Assembly (NCBI RefSeq): GCF_963675165.1
Contig: NC_087380.1
Span: 3,153,803-3,217,802, forward strand
DNA: 64,000 nucleotides
Reading direction: 5' to 3'
Origin: Halichondria panicea
Taxonomy: Eukaryota; Porifera; Demospongiae; Suberitida; Halichondriidae
Below, one piece after another: positions 37,181 through 49,332 of this stretch. Position numbers and translations under genes: made by a program. The stretch's first letter is position 1; each line of letters starts with the position of its first letter. The notes under the pieces were generated by a model. That model saw nothing but the letters and a program-made list of their open reading frames with translations, made no database searches and was not told the origin of the DNA.

Positions 37181-38997
37181 CGTGTGCATATGTGCATGTG
37201 TGTGCATGTGTGTGTGCATGTGCATGCGTGTGCATATGTGCATGTGCATGTGTGTGTGTGGTGTGTGTGTGTGTGGGTGAGGTAATGAGGAGGGACCCCC
37301 TATACAGAACACAACCCCCACAGAATACATTTCCTTCTAGCCACTGTATACACACAGTGATACCATAATCAGATTATCTTTCCAGCCTAGCCTGGAATAT
37401 GATGTCACAATTATCACAGGTGCTCTTCGAAGACATTAGGCGGCTCGATCAGAAAAGGTCAAATCTTCATACTAAGTCATCCATGAGACCATGACCGCTT
37501 ACGACATTAAGGTTCCCACAAAATGTAATGACATAATAATTATACAAGGGAACAAGTCAGTGCTATAGTGCCCAAACATTAATTTTAATGCAGATTGATT
37601 GAAAGCAGCTTAGCTAGTGTGCTAGAAATATACGCTTTATGCGAGCATAAAATTTGGCCAATTTTAACGCTCTGAAAACAATGTGCGATATTCATTTACG
37701 GGATTAAGTTTTTTCCTTGATTAAATTGCATGTATAGGCCTCGACTTAAACGCCGAATAATTGTGCGATATAAAAATATGCGACATGAATTTCCACCACT
37801 ATAATTATACACCCACTCTTAACTTGTGTTTTGTAAGAGCTCCAAATTAACATACTTAAAGGAATACTACTTATTGTCACTTTATAGCAGGCAGCAACTT
37901 TGCATGCACCCTACAGTTGTTAGGTTATAGGGCTAGGCTTACTTTGATCCTTGGGGACAGAAATGAATTTGTTCACCAGTGGCTCATCTTCAAACAAATA
38001 GTCTGAGTGAATAGGTTAAGGAAACACTGACAACCAGAGGGGACACACACAATTAGTAAGCATGGTCTACATTATGCTAGGGTGTGAGTGGTTAGTGTAG
38101 CCACACCATTTTATAACTGAGAAATAGTATACACATCAGTTATCAGTTAGTACAATGTACTATTGTCACCTCCAATTAAGATGGTTTGTCGCAATAGTTA
38201 GTTGTAAGAAAAGATAACATGCAGGATAGAATGTACCTTACCACTAAACCTACACTTACCTACGGCTACCTCCCTGTTGGTTGAGAGGGACACGTTGCAT
38301 TTACTATCAATACAATATTTTCAGCCTGCCTACAACAAGCTCAACGTAATACTATCCTAAGACAGGGAACCAGCGCGCCATTGGTTGTGGTCTCACTCCG
38401 TCAAAAAGATTGTAGGTATAATTATGGCTCCCATCGTATTTATTGGTGGGGACATGTTGAGGCAATTTAAAGGATACAGATGGAAGTATTTGCTGTGGCT
38501 TGCTCCAGTCTGTCAGCTTCTTTGCCAAACAGTGTCTGTAAGAGGGGAACAAAGACATTAGTTTGCTTTCAATATGATTTTGTACAATCCACTCTACTAG
38601 ACTACCACAAGGGGATTCAACTGTCACTAGTCACTACAGAGTCTAGTGTGGTCACAGACAGTGTAAGGCTTACCACATTGAGACCAGTCACCAGAAAAAA
38701 TTGTAACAGTAGTATAGGAAAGTGCTAACTGTAGCTAGCACATGGCGGTAGAGTCACTTTTCTTGGCAACAATTATCTCCAATATTATAATTATGGCACA
38801 CCAGAAAACAAATATCCACTATACACATGTATATGATAAAAATCATTATGTACAGATGAAGACATACCTTCCAGAGTGTTTTCTGAATGAACCAGAGCAT
38901 ATTGACGTGTTTGGTCTCTCTCTTAGGAGCCTTCTCCCTCAGAGCCAGTACATCGATCATCCTGAACCCAACGTGATGACCCAGTTCAGAAAGTCTG

Positions 38998-39035
<38 letters not shown>

Positions 39036-39450
39036 GGAATCAATTGTACATTGCTAATCTTCCCATCGGCTTGCCTTAATGTGTGTCTGTGAGCATAATT
39101 ATTGAACTAATGAACTAGATGTTCTGTCACGTTAAATTTGAATCCCCGTAAAATAAGACCCCCTCCCTCCCCCCCCCCCCCCTACGATGTGTGTATGTAT
39201 GTATGAGACATAGCATACTTCTCATGTAGCTGTGTGAGTGACGTGACACGACCATGGTTGTACTGGACCACCTCAGAGAATAGGAAGGCAAATGTACTGA
39301 GATTAATCTGTAATTTAAACAAGTAATGGTCAACGTAAGCATTTCAGAATGGAAAGGTACACTCACTTCTGATTTCCCCTTGGGTAGAGGCTTGTCATAT
39401 ACACTACCTGTGTCAGGTGCTTTTCTTCTTCCTAATCTGCTGTCTGTCAT
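36088..39450 (-). CDS. TRAPPC5: Trafficking protein particle complex subunit 5 (Trs31/Bet3 family)
   Basis: Seven exons, 39450-39367, 39307-39219, 38994-38868, 38535-38478, 38002-37943, 37119-37055 and 36198-36088, join in frame to 197 residues (human 188). Matches to TRAPPC5 run along the chain: NLSTFAFLFSEVVQYNHGRV, LGHHVGFRMIDVLALREK, RETKHVNMLWFIQKTLWK, TLFGKEADRLEQA, EPLVNKFISVPKDQ, LNCAAFMAGVIEAFLNGTQF, PCKVRAFGI. TRAPPC5 is a core subunit of TRAPP II and III, guanine-exchange factors for Rab1/Rab11 acting at the Golgi. Intron 4 (38477-38003) is of the U12 type. Intron 6 holds an inverted-repeat element and long GT repeats. Start is the ATG giving MTDSRLGRRK; the longer in-frame leader upstream is unlikely. 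Confidence 0.95.
36305..36849. mobile_element. TA-flanked MITE with CAGTACTTTTCAAGTAGG termini, TRAPPC5 intron 6
   Basis: The left end cagtacttttcaagtaggtt and the right end aacctacttgaaaagtactg are perfect inverted repeats, each flanked by TA. The arms extend about 95 bp inward with the shared blocks ttgaatgttgaagtgag, caccactaaaccacaaa and gctgatct. No transposase is encoded. TA target sites suggest Tc1/mariner mobilisation. Confidence 0.85.
37127..37275. repeat. (GT)n / variant GT microsatellite
   Basis: A 150-bp run of tg dinucleotides with interspersed tgca variants, just upstream (in transcription terms) of TRAPPC5 exon 6, so that the exon's acceptor on the minus strand is cacacag preceded by (CA)n. 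Confidence 0.9.
38003..38477 (-). other. U12-type GT-AG intron in TRAPPC5
   Basis: On the minus strand the intron begins gtatccttt and has the branch site ttccttaac at 38023-38015, whose branch A (38016) is 13 nt from the terminal cag. Both are full consensus for the minor spliceosome. Joining ATC T to AC TAT TTG gives SIYYLFEDEP, in line with human FYIIEREP. Confidence 0.93.
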
Positions 39451-42400
39451 GACTACACAGTGCACAATGTACCAGAGGTAAGAACTCGAACTCAACAGAA
39501 GGAAAAATGGGCGTGAACGGGGTTAACTTGCCCCGCCCACAAGTATGCTTGTCTTTTAGGGGAATTCCAGAGAAGCCACACAATTACGAACACTGCAGAG
39601 TTGCGCGCAGCCGTAGTAGTGCAATAGAACAATGCATATATGTACGTAAGTAAGTTACCACATCCTCATACTGCGAGTGCCTTTACTAATTAGTTCGACC
39701 TTTGGGTAGATCAATGATTCCTTTTATGAATGCAAAAGAAGTTATAATCAGCTGGTTGCAGACAAGAATCTACTACTATGGACATGGAATTCAAGTGACA
39801 CTGTGCACTGCACTGTAAACAGCCTGAGACTCAAAGACACCTTACAGTCAGCTAGCTATATAAAAGATTGCTGAATCATTTATAGGCATGGACCAGACTA
39901 CTCTATACCAAGCCCATGCTGCAATGAAGATCGAACCTCAAGCCTAAATCATCAGTATACTGAGCTTGAGTTGTCTGTCCTACCATGTACCAGTGCTGCA
40001 TGCAGCCACTGTCTCTTGACTTGAGACTGCAATCATGGCAGGAGTTCCTATTATGAGAGTGCATGCAGAGGCTGATTTTCTATTATAGTGAGTTAAATAT
40101 CTACTGCAAATATGTAATTAAGTATTATTTATAGTGTATTGTTGTACATTGTTTGCCTGCCTGGTAACTTAATTTACTAATTGTTATAATTATGCCTACT
40201 ATGCTGTGTTTATTTTTCAGAGGCTGATCATGGCTCCCATGCATGGCTGACGCTACAGTGGTGGTGGAGTGCATCAGAAGAACGCTGTGAGTTAAGTGTA
40301 TTTATAATTATAGCGTTCGGTCCCCTAGGCCCTTGAAACACAATAATATTGCTTGTTGTAGACACAGTGCATGGAACCCCTCTTAACCGTCGCCCCTGAA
40401 GAAAGGCCAATTGTACACGATAGAAAGGCTCTAGGCATCCATGACCAATTTGTCCAAAACAACAAAACAACCCTTCAACTAAGACCACTTAATTCTGTAC
40501 CATGGCCAGATTTTGTTCCCCAAAATGTGTCCATTATAATTATAAAGGAGTTGCTATTGTGATAACAGCGTCATCCACACCACACCACGAAGCTTAGCAG
40601 TCTGTAGGTTTCCAGTCTGTAGGTTTCGTAGTGACATGGCCTCTCATTTGTGGTTGACGATTGCCTCCTCTGTGACGTTGTTAGTGAACCTATGAGGTTG
40701 TCTGTGATAACTTCTTGTACTATAATTACGTATACTTATTAAAAACCTGGTTGGTTCCCGTAACAATAGTATCGAAGTTTCTGGGAGATTAATTTGACAT
40801 TTCTTTACCCTTTAATTTAACATCTGCACGATGTATAATATTACTATATCCACTAAGTCCATATTAGATGGCTGTATTTGGCAAAGTGGTATTTCAGTTG
40901 CAGGCCATAAAAAAAAATGCAAGCTTCTTACTGATCCATTAATTCCGTCCAGTTCAGTATAGGATACATTCCACATTTTTAATGCTAACAGCTCATTAAA
41001 AAACATTTAGGTGTTACATGTGGTAACTCTGGCATGAATGAATGGTTAGGATATTTTGAAATGGTTGTATTTACTTATTATATTGTTGTAGTGCGTTTGT
41101 GGTTACTTACACTAATCAGGAAACACGGGCAATGGCTTGTCTGGGTATAGTTTTTGATAGGATAACTAGATATAGTGGGTCTAAGGAAAATTTTCAGACT
41201 GAATCTCATGTATTAGGGTGTCCTAGCTACTACTCGCCCATGGCCAGCTTGCATTTCGATAACTGACACACCCACCAGAAAGCTTTGAGAAATCCTCAGA
41301 AAGTCAGAGAGGATGCAAAAGAATATGCAGTTCATCATACCACCATCAGTCTACTGCAGTGGATATCTCTGCAGGCCGGTTTTCGTTTATCGGGCTAGTA
41401 CTCTGCGGGGTGGGGGATTCACAAAGCATCGGCCACCGCTAACCGGAGGGCGTAGTCCCTCAATAGAGTGGGTAGTGGTGGTCCGTGTTTTGTGGAATGC
41501 CTCGCTCTGCCAAAGGAGGTCATCTGTCGCAGTGGCTACACACAATGGACTATATACCCGACCACATACTGAGTAAGCACCATAAATAATAAGTTCTTAC
41601 CCAGTAACTTACTCACTGACAGAGGTATGTAAGTAACTTTAAAGCTTTTACAAGTACACTAACTGAGATCTTAAAAAAGTATTATGAATGATTTGTACAA
41701 GCTAAGACAATGCACCTTTTCTTGGAAAAATGGAGACCATAGACCACAAGTGGTCCGCTTTTACTACATGTGACTGCATAATTTGTTTGGCTGCATTTGA
41801 GGGGACTGTCTGGGATACAGATTCCCACGGAGTGTCTAATGTTGTAGGTACTATCTATATGGTAAAAGTGATCAGTGACCTTTATTTTACAGAAGAGTAG
41901 CTACTTCTTAGGCTTCCATGCACATAAGTTAATTTAGCTCTACAACTTCACAATTGGTAGTGAAAGACTCGCTGTGCATGCATGGTTTCATGCGCCTGTC
42001 CCCTTAGAGGTTTCGGTTTTTGGAGCTCCATCTAGGTCTATGCAAGCCCCATCTAGGTCTATAGATGCATTTTTACCATGCGCAAGTCTTTTTGGCAGTA
42101 CTGGGCTAGACTTGACAATACTATATTTACCTGGTGTGTACTTAACATTATTATTAAGTTAGTATAATTGAAGGTGTGTAATTGTAAATAGCCCATATTG
42201 TTGTGTACCTCAAACTATTGGTTGCTTAGGGATGAATTGATGGAGACCTGAATTGTTGTTAAGGAGATGAGTGCCATTCCATTATTTAGTAGGACTTCGT
42301 GCATGTGTTAATGGTCCTTCAATTGTCTTATACTGGAATGGCTTGTATATGTTATCAATTACTTTTTAAGAAGTGGGAGGCTAGATAAAGGAGAAGTCAG

Positions 42401-43242
42401 TCTCTGTGATGTGGTTTGGTTTTAGGTGTACCTGTGTAAGACAAATTATGCAAAGTTATATTGAGTTTAGAGATAGGCTTCCAGGAAATGTCTATATTAT
42501 AGACATTTCCTGGAAGCCTATCTGAACTCTGCTGAGCCCTTGTGCAAAACTAAACTTTTTTAGTGGTTAAATGACAATATTGTAAGTGGGCCAAAACCTA
42601 ACCACTAACAATGGCAAGTGTGTACTACTACTAGGGATTTATGGCAGTAAACCCACCAAGCACAAGGGCGTACCAGCTCTGATAACATATCTTAACTATG
42701 AACACCATCCAATGGTGCATGGCATGAGCAGAGTAAAAATCTGAATTTTAGCAATTGCATTCTGTTTCTCAATAGGAAAGCATAATTTGCATTGAACACA
42801 TATTAAACCATTTACTAGGAAAGTGGGGTAGCTAGTGTAGGCGCACATGCACACACACTGATCAGATGAAGCCTACTATAGTACCAATATAGATACCTAG
42901 AAGTGTGTGCATGGTACATGTGGTGAATCAATATTTTATGTTGATCAACTTTAAACTATAGAGCATTTAAGCGCTAGCTAAACCCTAGCAGTTGAATTTA
43001 TATCAATGGGAACTAAACTAATAGGGATAAATCAGGCATGTCAAAATCTGTCACGCTACGGGTATATATCCATGCTGTAAACACAGCCCATGGGGCATCA
43101 TGCTATAACCTAGCCGCCACCTGCTTGCATGTAAATACGTGTACAACCTACAACCAAGGGCACATGCCCTTGTTACAAACTGTTATTCAGTAGCTCAACC
43201 AAACTAGTGAGTACAAATTCTGTAATAATTTACAAATAATGT
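39451..43242. other. Gene-poor interval between TRAPPC5 and MTAP
   Basis: About 3.8 kb. Open frames here (40228-40488 minus, 40371-40562 plus, 41313-41576 plus, 41974-42162 plus) show no family pattern and no supporting splice structure. A 53-bp perfect palindrome lies at 42471-42523. The left edge must contain the TRAPPC5 promoter. Confidence 0.5.
42471..42523. repeat. Perfect 26-bp inverted repeat with one-base loop
   Basis: The arms agataggcttccaggaaatg-tctata and their exact reverse complement are separated by one T. Weak extension outward (gagtttag / gaactctg). It may be a tiny MITE remnant. Confidence 0.9.
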
Positions 43243-43248
43243 TTTATT
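43243..43248 (-). terminator. Probable MTAP poly(A) signal
   Basis: TTTATT on the plus strand is AATAAA on the minus strand, 104 nt after the MTAP stop codon. Confidence 0.5.
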
Positions 43249-43351
43249 CAATTATTCAGCAACCACTACCTACAAATGAGCACACACAACTATTATGATT
43301 TCGTACAGTCTCATAGAGGATCACTGAGTGTGTCCCAGCTAGGCTTCCCTA

Positions 43352-46300
43352 TCAAGGTAACATGACAGAGGTCTTGACCAGTGCCTGCATTGAGGTGGGA
43401 GGGCATTGGATAATTCACTTGGAAAAAAATACTGCAAATTAAATACGGTATAGTTCTCATGCTAGCAAATACTCACTGCTAGTTCCTCCATTGTGCTGGT
43501 CCAGTCCTCCTGTGCCATTAGAGCCACTGCCCTCCGTATCAGTTTGGTGGCTTTATCTCCATTGTCCCTCAGGGTCTTCATTACCATAGCAACATTCACC
43601 TACACAGGTAAAAATGTGCACTATAAAATGATTATACTAAGAGCCACAGGTGCTTCTATAAGTGGAGAAAATTGCAAAAAAATTACTGTTCGTTTATGGT
43701 CTACATGCAGTTCGTCCTCTGTAATACGCATGTTGTGCCAAGAAGTTATAAGTTAAGAGGTTATGCAATGATAGGCAAAGATTGTTAAGGGTACATACAT
43801 ATATATAATTATCATATAACATGCATCCTCCTTACTGGTTCATCTTTCCAGCAATCGTAGTCCGTTGGTAGACCAATACTTGCATAGCATATCCCCGCCT
43901 CTTTAGCAAGACATACCTCAGGAACAGTAGTCATGTTAACCACATCACATCCCCAGCTGCAAAACAGTACACTCTCTGCTTTACTTGAGAACCGTGGTCC
44001 CTCAATGGTGACAGCTGTACCTTTATCAAAATAGTTCAGCTTCAATTCTTGGGCTGCTTTGATCAAAATTGACCGGGTCTTCTCACAGAAGGGCTTGTCC
44101 ATTTGCACATGGCATACTCCCTTTTTGCTACCTGGTTTTCCATCGTAAAATGTTGGTTCACGTTTGAAAGTACGATCGATGAATTGGTCGAGGAAGACTA
44201 TATCCCCCGGGTGTATTTCCTCTTTCAGAGAACCGCAAGCAGTTGTAGCAATGATGTGAGTGCAGCCAGCGAGGCGTAGAGCTTCTATGTTGGCTCGATA
44301 ATTTACGTTGGTTGGCATTATTTCATGTTTACGACCGTGCCTGTAGTAGTTTAAAGAAATGAATAGAGATATTATTATAGCTCAAGGTGGTGACATAATA
44401 TAAATTTACATGTGAACACTTAGGCATTGGTCTATTATTGAAGTACCGTAAGACCTCTAAGTAAGGTAAGGTGACACTTTTTAATAATTACGAAGCCAGA
44501 GGTTGCTTATTTTGGAGGTTGAAAAATTATGTTGAAGACCTGGTGTCGCTTATTTAGATGGTCGAATCTAGTTCTACTCAGTCTACTTGCCTCAATTCTA
44601 GCCGGTTAATCGGGGCTAGGGTGTGCCTACCTTGCCTCCATTTAGGATGCGACATTAAAAAATAATTGTCAACGCAGCTGACACTACTTTTAGAGGTCAG
44701 AAAATTACCTAGTCTCGTCCAGGCCGATTTTTATTAATAGAACAAAGTTGAAAAATACGGCCTGGTATTAATTGTGTCTTGATCGTGTCTGGGCATGGTT
44801 AGGAGAACCGGAAACAAAAGTAGAAATTTTCAAATTTTGTTTCTTGTCATATTTCCCTGTATAAGTAATTTAGCTCCATGTAATGCTCTCAAGTACTAAA
44901 ATCTAGCCATAGATTATCTAGCTAGCTAGCATGGCAAGTTTAAATTGTCTTCTTGCTGAAGCAAGGAGGCCTCACTCTCATTGCAAAACAGGTCCAGGCT
45001 CTCAAGCTTCTGTCGGAAGAAGAACGTCTTTGTCCAGTTTTCAACATGGTATATATGGCAAGTTTCTTTGCTATCAATTGCTGCCCTTTGTGATAGACTA
45101 CAAGCTAATGCGTAGGATCACACTGCCGGCCCTTGTCGACAGGTGTGTTGTTCTTGCAAAATCTTGTTTTTTGGTTCCTAACTATGCCCAGACACAATCA
45201 ATACCAGGCCTATTTGGCGACCTAGCGTTATTTTAGAGACAACTCAGCCTGGAAACGAGGCTAAAAATTACATAGCTGAGGGTGTCGCATATTTGGACGG
45301 TCGCCTTAATTAGACGTCTTACGGTAGCTATAATTGTATAGAGCTTAAGAGGTTGTCAGGCTATAATTATTTGTAGACCTGATATGTACTCTGGTGTGGT
45401 TTCCCTGGTACAGGAGGAACAAACTAGGGCTTGTACCACGTTACAAGAGGTTGTAAAGAAGTTGTCAGGCTATATTTGTAGACCTGATACGTACTCTGGT
45501 GTGGTTTCCCTGGTACAGGAGAAACAAACTAGGGCCTGTACCACGTTACAAGAGGTTGTAAAGAAGTTGTCAGGCTATGTATGTAGACCTGATATGTACT
45601 CTGGTGTGGTTTCCCTGGTACAGGAGAAACAAACTAGGGCCTGTACCACGTTACAAGAGGTTTTGTAAAGAAGTTGTCAGGCTATATGTGTAGACCTGAT
45701 ACGTACTCTCTGGTGTGGTTTCCCTGGTACAGGAGGAACAAACTAGGGCCTATACCACGTTACAAGAGGTTTTGTAAAGAAGTTGTCAGGCTATATGTGT
45801 AGACCTGATACGTACTCTCTGGTGTGGTTTCCCTGGTACAGGAGGAACAAACTAGGGCCTGTACCACGTTACAAGAGGTTTTGTAAAGAAGTTGTCAAGC
45901 TATATGTGTAGACCTGATACGTACTCTCTGGTGTGGTTTCCCTGGTACAGGAGAAACAAACTAGGGCCTGTACCACGTTACAAGAGGTTGTAAAGATGTT
46001 GTCAGGCTATATGTGTAGACCTGATACATACTCTCTGGTGTGGTTTCCCTGGTACAGGAGGAACAAACTAGGGCCTGTACCACGTTACAAGAGGTTGTAA
46101 AGATGTTGTCAGGCTATATGTGATACGTACTCTGGTGTGGTTTCAGGAGGAACAAACTAGGGCCTATACCACGTTACAAGAGGTTGTAAAGCGTCAGACA
46201 AGCTTCCCCCTCAGACAGAGGTATCTATTATATAATAATGAAAGCACCGCGGGTGCTGATGCCTCGGTGGAGGTGCCAAAGCTACATAACGTAAAGCTAC

Positions 46301-47076
46301 TAATAGCTTTATACACATAATATATTATAATAATTATCATGATGACATTTTTGCATTAGCTGTATGCAAACTCAAAGAGTGGGTAATGATCGACCACTAT
46401 TGTTGTTAAAAACGATCGATGCCGAGCCTAAGATCAGTAATGGCTGCATCAGCAGAGCCTTGCAGCTCTTTTCTCACTCTTGCAGCCACCAATAGCTAGC
46501 GTTCTAGTGCAGAGCTAACTACTAAGTAGAGTAGCAACACTCCATGAAAAGGCATTCCAAGTAAGCAAAACTAGGCATAACTAGAGAATGAAGCATTATT
46601 TTGCAAATCCACTAATTAAAATCCAAGAAAACATGACTAGAAGCCTATAGAAGCTCTTACTTGCACTTGATTGATCCTTGAGCAGCTGTAGCAGTCTACA
46701 CACACAGACACACTACCGTATACCTCCTCGCTTGCGCATACGCACTTAGGCATAATTATGTGACATAAGGTGATGATGTAGGATACCTAGTACCTTGCCA
46801 ATAGGACACAGGCAATTTCATCTATCTTCCCATAGATAAGAACATCAGAAGGCTGCAGCATAAAATATTTATCACTGTCTATGTGTTGCCAACTCCAAGT
46901 TAGTTACCTTCCCGTATTGAGTGTCCACTGTTACTTCCTCCCTCTCAGTGAAGATGTCAGGATCATCCAGCCCAGTTCCTCCAATAATGCCTATCTGTGT
47001 GTGTGTGTTGATTATTATGTCTGTGTGATTGTTTTTATGCATTAATACAGCTTTATACCTTGAGAGCTTGTGGCAT
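43352..47076 (-). CDS. MTAP: S-methyl-5'-thioadenosine phosphorylase
   Basis: Six exons, 47076-47059, 46994-46908, 46852-46794, 44340-43836, 43599-43477 and 43384-43352, join in frame to 274 residues (human 283). The N-terminal phosphate-binding region is [15 protein letters not shown], followed by [82 protein letters not shown] and the purine-site [14 protein letters not shown]. All match MTAP. The enzyme cleaves methylthioadenosine from polyamine synthesis with phosphate to adenine and methylthioribose-1-phosphate for methionine salvage in the cytosol. The last exon is very short ([10 protein letters not shown]) and corresponds to human QFSVLLPRH; an alternative acceptor would end the protein ten residues earlier. 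Intron 3 (2.45 kb) contains a transposon remnant and a 105-bp minisatellite. Confidence 0.95.
44444..45326. mobile_element. Inverted-repeat transposon remnant in MTAP intron 3
   Basis: The ends taccgtaagacctctaagta and taattagacgtcttacggta are inverted repeats with few mismatches. Inside, a second inverted pair matches: gtgtctgggcatggttagga and tcctaactatgcccagacac. The reading frame at 44931-45236 spans the inner arm and shows no transposase features. Confidence 0.75.
45361..46190 (-). repeat. 105-109 bp minisatellite, about eight units, MTAP intron 3
   Basis: Unit starts (gacctgata) occur at about 45376, 45480, 45585, 45693, 45802, 45910 and 46017, with a shortened copy near 46120. Each unit contains gtactctggtgtggtttccc, tggtacaggaggaacaaact and accacgttacaagaggttgt. 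The first three units are 105 bp and stay open on the plus strand as 35-codon repeats; later units of 108-109 bp shift frame. Confidence 0.95.
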
Positions 47077-47224
47077 TATTCTAGCTCGATCTCCACACTG
47101 CATTCACTCACTGCACCACATGTTGTACTGATAGGTAAAGGTCCATCACTATAGAAGCTACATTTCAAGCACAAGACTAACAATTATTTTTTTATAAATC
47201 AACATTGCATGACATTGCTTTGTC
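47077..47224. promoter_or_regulatory. Shared promoter of MTAP and the sugar transporter
   Basis: Only 148 bp separate the divergent start codons. No specific site identified. Confidence 0.4.
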
Positions 47225-49332
47225 ATGTCCTTAAGAAGCACACAGTATGGATCCGTATTATTATCCTCAGATTTCAATAGCTCAAGGAAAGAGAAGGAGA
47301 GAGTGTGGCCAGTTGCTGTGTGCTCGTTCATTGTCTGTCTAGCCTCACTGCTGTGTGGTCTCATGCTCAGCTTCTCCTCACCCACACTGGCAGAGTTAGC
47401 AGAGGAGCCCAACCCTAACAGGAAGATACTTGCCAACCAGACCACAGGCAGTCTGTTTGCAGTGAGTTATTGTGTGCCTTATGCATTGGACGCTGTTTGT
47501 TTTCTAAAAATGTCACTGTAACTTTTCTGTAACTTGAGTCTAGATCATGCTAGGTACTAGGTTGAGCTTTCTGTGTAACTCAATGTTATTGCCATATCAG
47601 ATCTTCTGTGGCCATGATTTTAGCGAAAGTACCTGACAGTGATTGAAGTCCCATTGTATCCCCATGTAGCCTATCCCATAGTTTCACTGCATTGTGTTGA
47701 CCCAAAATTAACGAGCATTCCTTCCATGTTCATGTTAAGAAAACGATTAATTTTGGTTTAGTGATAATAAATCTCCCTTCTCAGTCATTTGGGACGGTGG
47801 GAGCAGCTCTTGGTAGTCTGACTGCATGGCCCATCTCAGAGCTACTAGGAAGAAAAGCTGTGGTGATGACTGTCGGGTTTCCTGCGTTTGTTGGCTGGCT
47901 CCTGATTGCCTTCTCTGCATATGTTGTGGACAACATGAATGGATTTGTTGCTATGTTGCTCATTGGGAGACTACTGACAGGTACTGCTGCTGGAATCTCT
48001 GCTGGTGCTGTCGCTGTAAGTTTCACTGAAGGCCTTTATTATTATTTTCTGTGCTAGTATAGTATCAGGAGTACTCCTGACGGTACTCACTGGCCATGGT
48101 CACGCTAAAGAGCCATCAATAGTTTAAAAGCTGCAATGCAAATCTGACCACTTGCACATCAATTAAACCTGCATGTATATGATTGTGTCCTCTGTTTCCT
48201 ACAGGTGTATGTTGGGGAAATATCTTCAAAGAAATGGAGAGGTTTCTTTGGCAACTGGAATTAGCTGTTTGTCACAATCGGCATGTTGATTGGTTATGCT
48301 CTAGCACAGTCAACTCTGTGTTCCCCAGCTACAGGTACTACCACAGTGCCCTCATTGCTGCAGGTGTTGTGCTGCCATTTGAGATCATGATGCTCCTCCC
48401 CACCACTGTCGAGTCCCCTCGTTGGTTATTCCTCAAGGGGAGAATACCACAAAACGGTGAACCAGACTATGTGAAAGTTTTGAAGTATCTTCGAGGTGAT
48501 GGTACGAATGCAAGATCTATTATTCAAGATGAAATTAAAGATATCCAAGCCACGGCTGAAAATAGTAATATTTCGTTGAAACAAGTTCTTGGGTCTCTCA
48601 AATCTTTTGCTGTGTTTTGGCCTTTGCTGCTTTCAATCATGCTGATGTTTTTTCAGATGTTTGGAGGTATAGCTGCGGTTGTATTTTTCTCTTCTGTTAT
48701 ATTCAAACAAGCCCATTTCAACAATTTAGACTCTAACCTTGCCACTTTAGGAGCTGTAGGTGGTGTACAGTTTATTGGAACTTTGACTTCTGTATTTTTG
48801 ATTGACCGACTTGGCCGAAAAACACTTTTAGTCATAAGCTCAATTGGCATGTTGTTAAGTTGCATTACATTGGGAGTGTACTTCCACGTCTACTCTGACA
48901 TTTGCAACAAGTGCTTGGGAGCTACTTGTACTGGTCCAGCAGTTTGTTTAAACCCAAGCTTTGGCTGGCTGGCTATCACAAGTATTATGCTTTTCATGGG
49001 TTCTTTCTCGATTGGTTGGGGACCTGTTCCATGGACTATGTTGTCAGAACTACTACCTGATAGTATACGCACTTTAGCCAGCAGTGTAGCTACTCTTGAG
49101 TAATTGGCTTATGGCTACAGTCGTCACTGCTAGCTTTGAGGGCTATGTACACGCTGTTACACCGAAATTTGCGTGGTGGTCGTTTGCTGTGGTGTTACTG
49201 GTTAGTGTGTTTTTCATTGTCATCATACTGCCTGAAACGAGAGGACTCAGTTTTAGTGCAATCCAAGAACGCTTCACACAAAGAAAAATCATAGCTGTCA
49301 CTTGCAATCGGTCAAGATCTGGACTCAATTGA
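47225..49332 (+). pseudogene. SLC2A-type (GLUT6/8-like) sugar transporter with three coding lesions
   Basis: Three exons, 47225-47461, 47785-48015 and 48205-49332, encode an MFS sugar transporter of about 530 residues. Seen in order are a 12-TM-type hydrophobic pattern, the SELLGRKAVVM loop (GRK/R motif), GRLLTG, YVGEISSKKWRG, ESPRWLFLKG, LIDRLGRKT, GWGPVPWTMLSELLP and the C-terminal PETRGLSF. These belong to class III glucose/trehalose-type transporters in plasma or lysosomal membrane. Exon 3 has an in-frame TAG at 48262 exactly where homologs have glutamine (N-stop-LFVTIG), one missing base near 48310, and one extra base near 49098; the two indels cancel. Homology remains good in every segment, so decay must be recent, or the lesions are assembly errors or allele-specific. 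N-terminal MSLRSTQYGS has an acidic/dileucine-like stretch typical of GLUT8 but weakly so. Confidence 0.8.

Noticed and set aside
37004-37368. Several frames translating to poly-(CV) or poly-(HT)
   Set aside because: They are readings of a GT/CA microsatellite.
41313-41576. 87-codon frame with arginine/glycine-rich stretch (GGGFTKHRPPLTGGRSP)
   Set aside because: No splice or family support; likely chance.
44931-45236. 101-codon frame that might be a transposase piece
   Set aside because: It lies over the internal inverted arm of a non-autonomous element and has no DDE or zinc-finger pattern.
45361-46190. CRISPR-like regular repeats
   Set aside because: Units are contiguous with no unique spacers and the genome is eukaryotic; it is a minisatellite.
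48241-48333. An intron that would remove the stop and frameshift in the sugar transporter
   Set aside because: A gtttct...ctacag intron would delete a conserved membrane segment (LFVTIGMLIGYALA) and does not restore frame.
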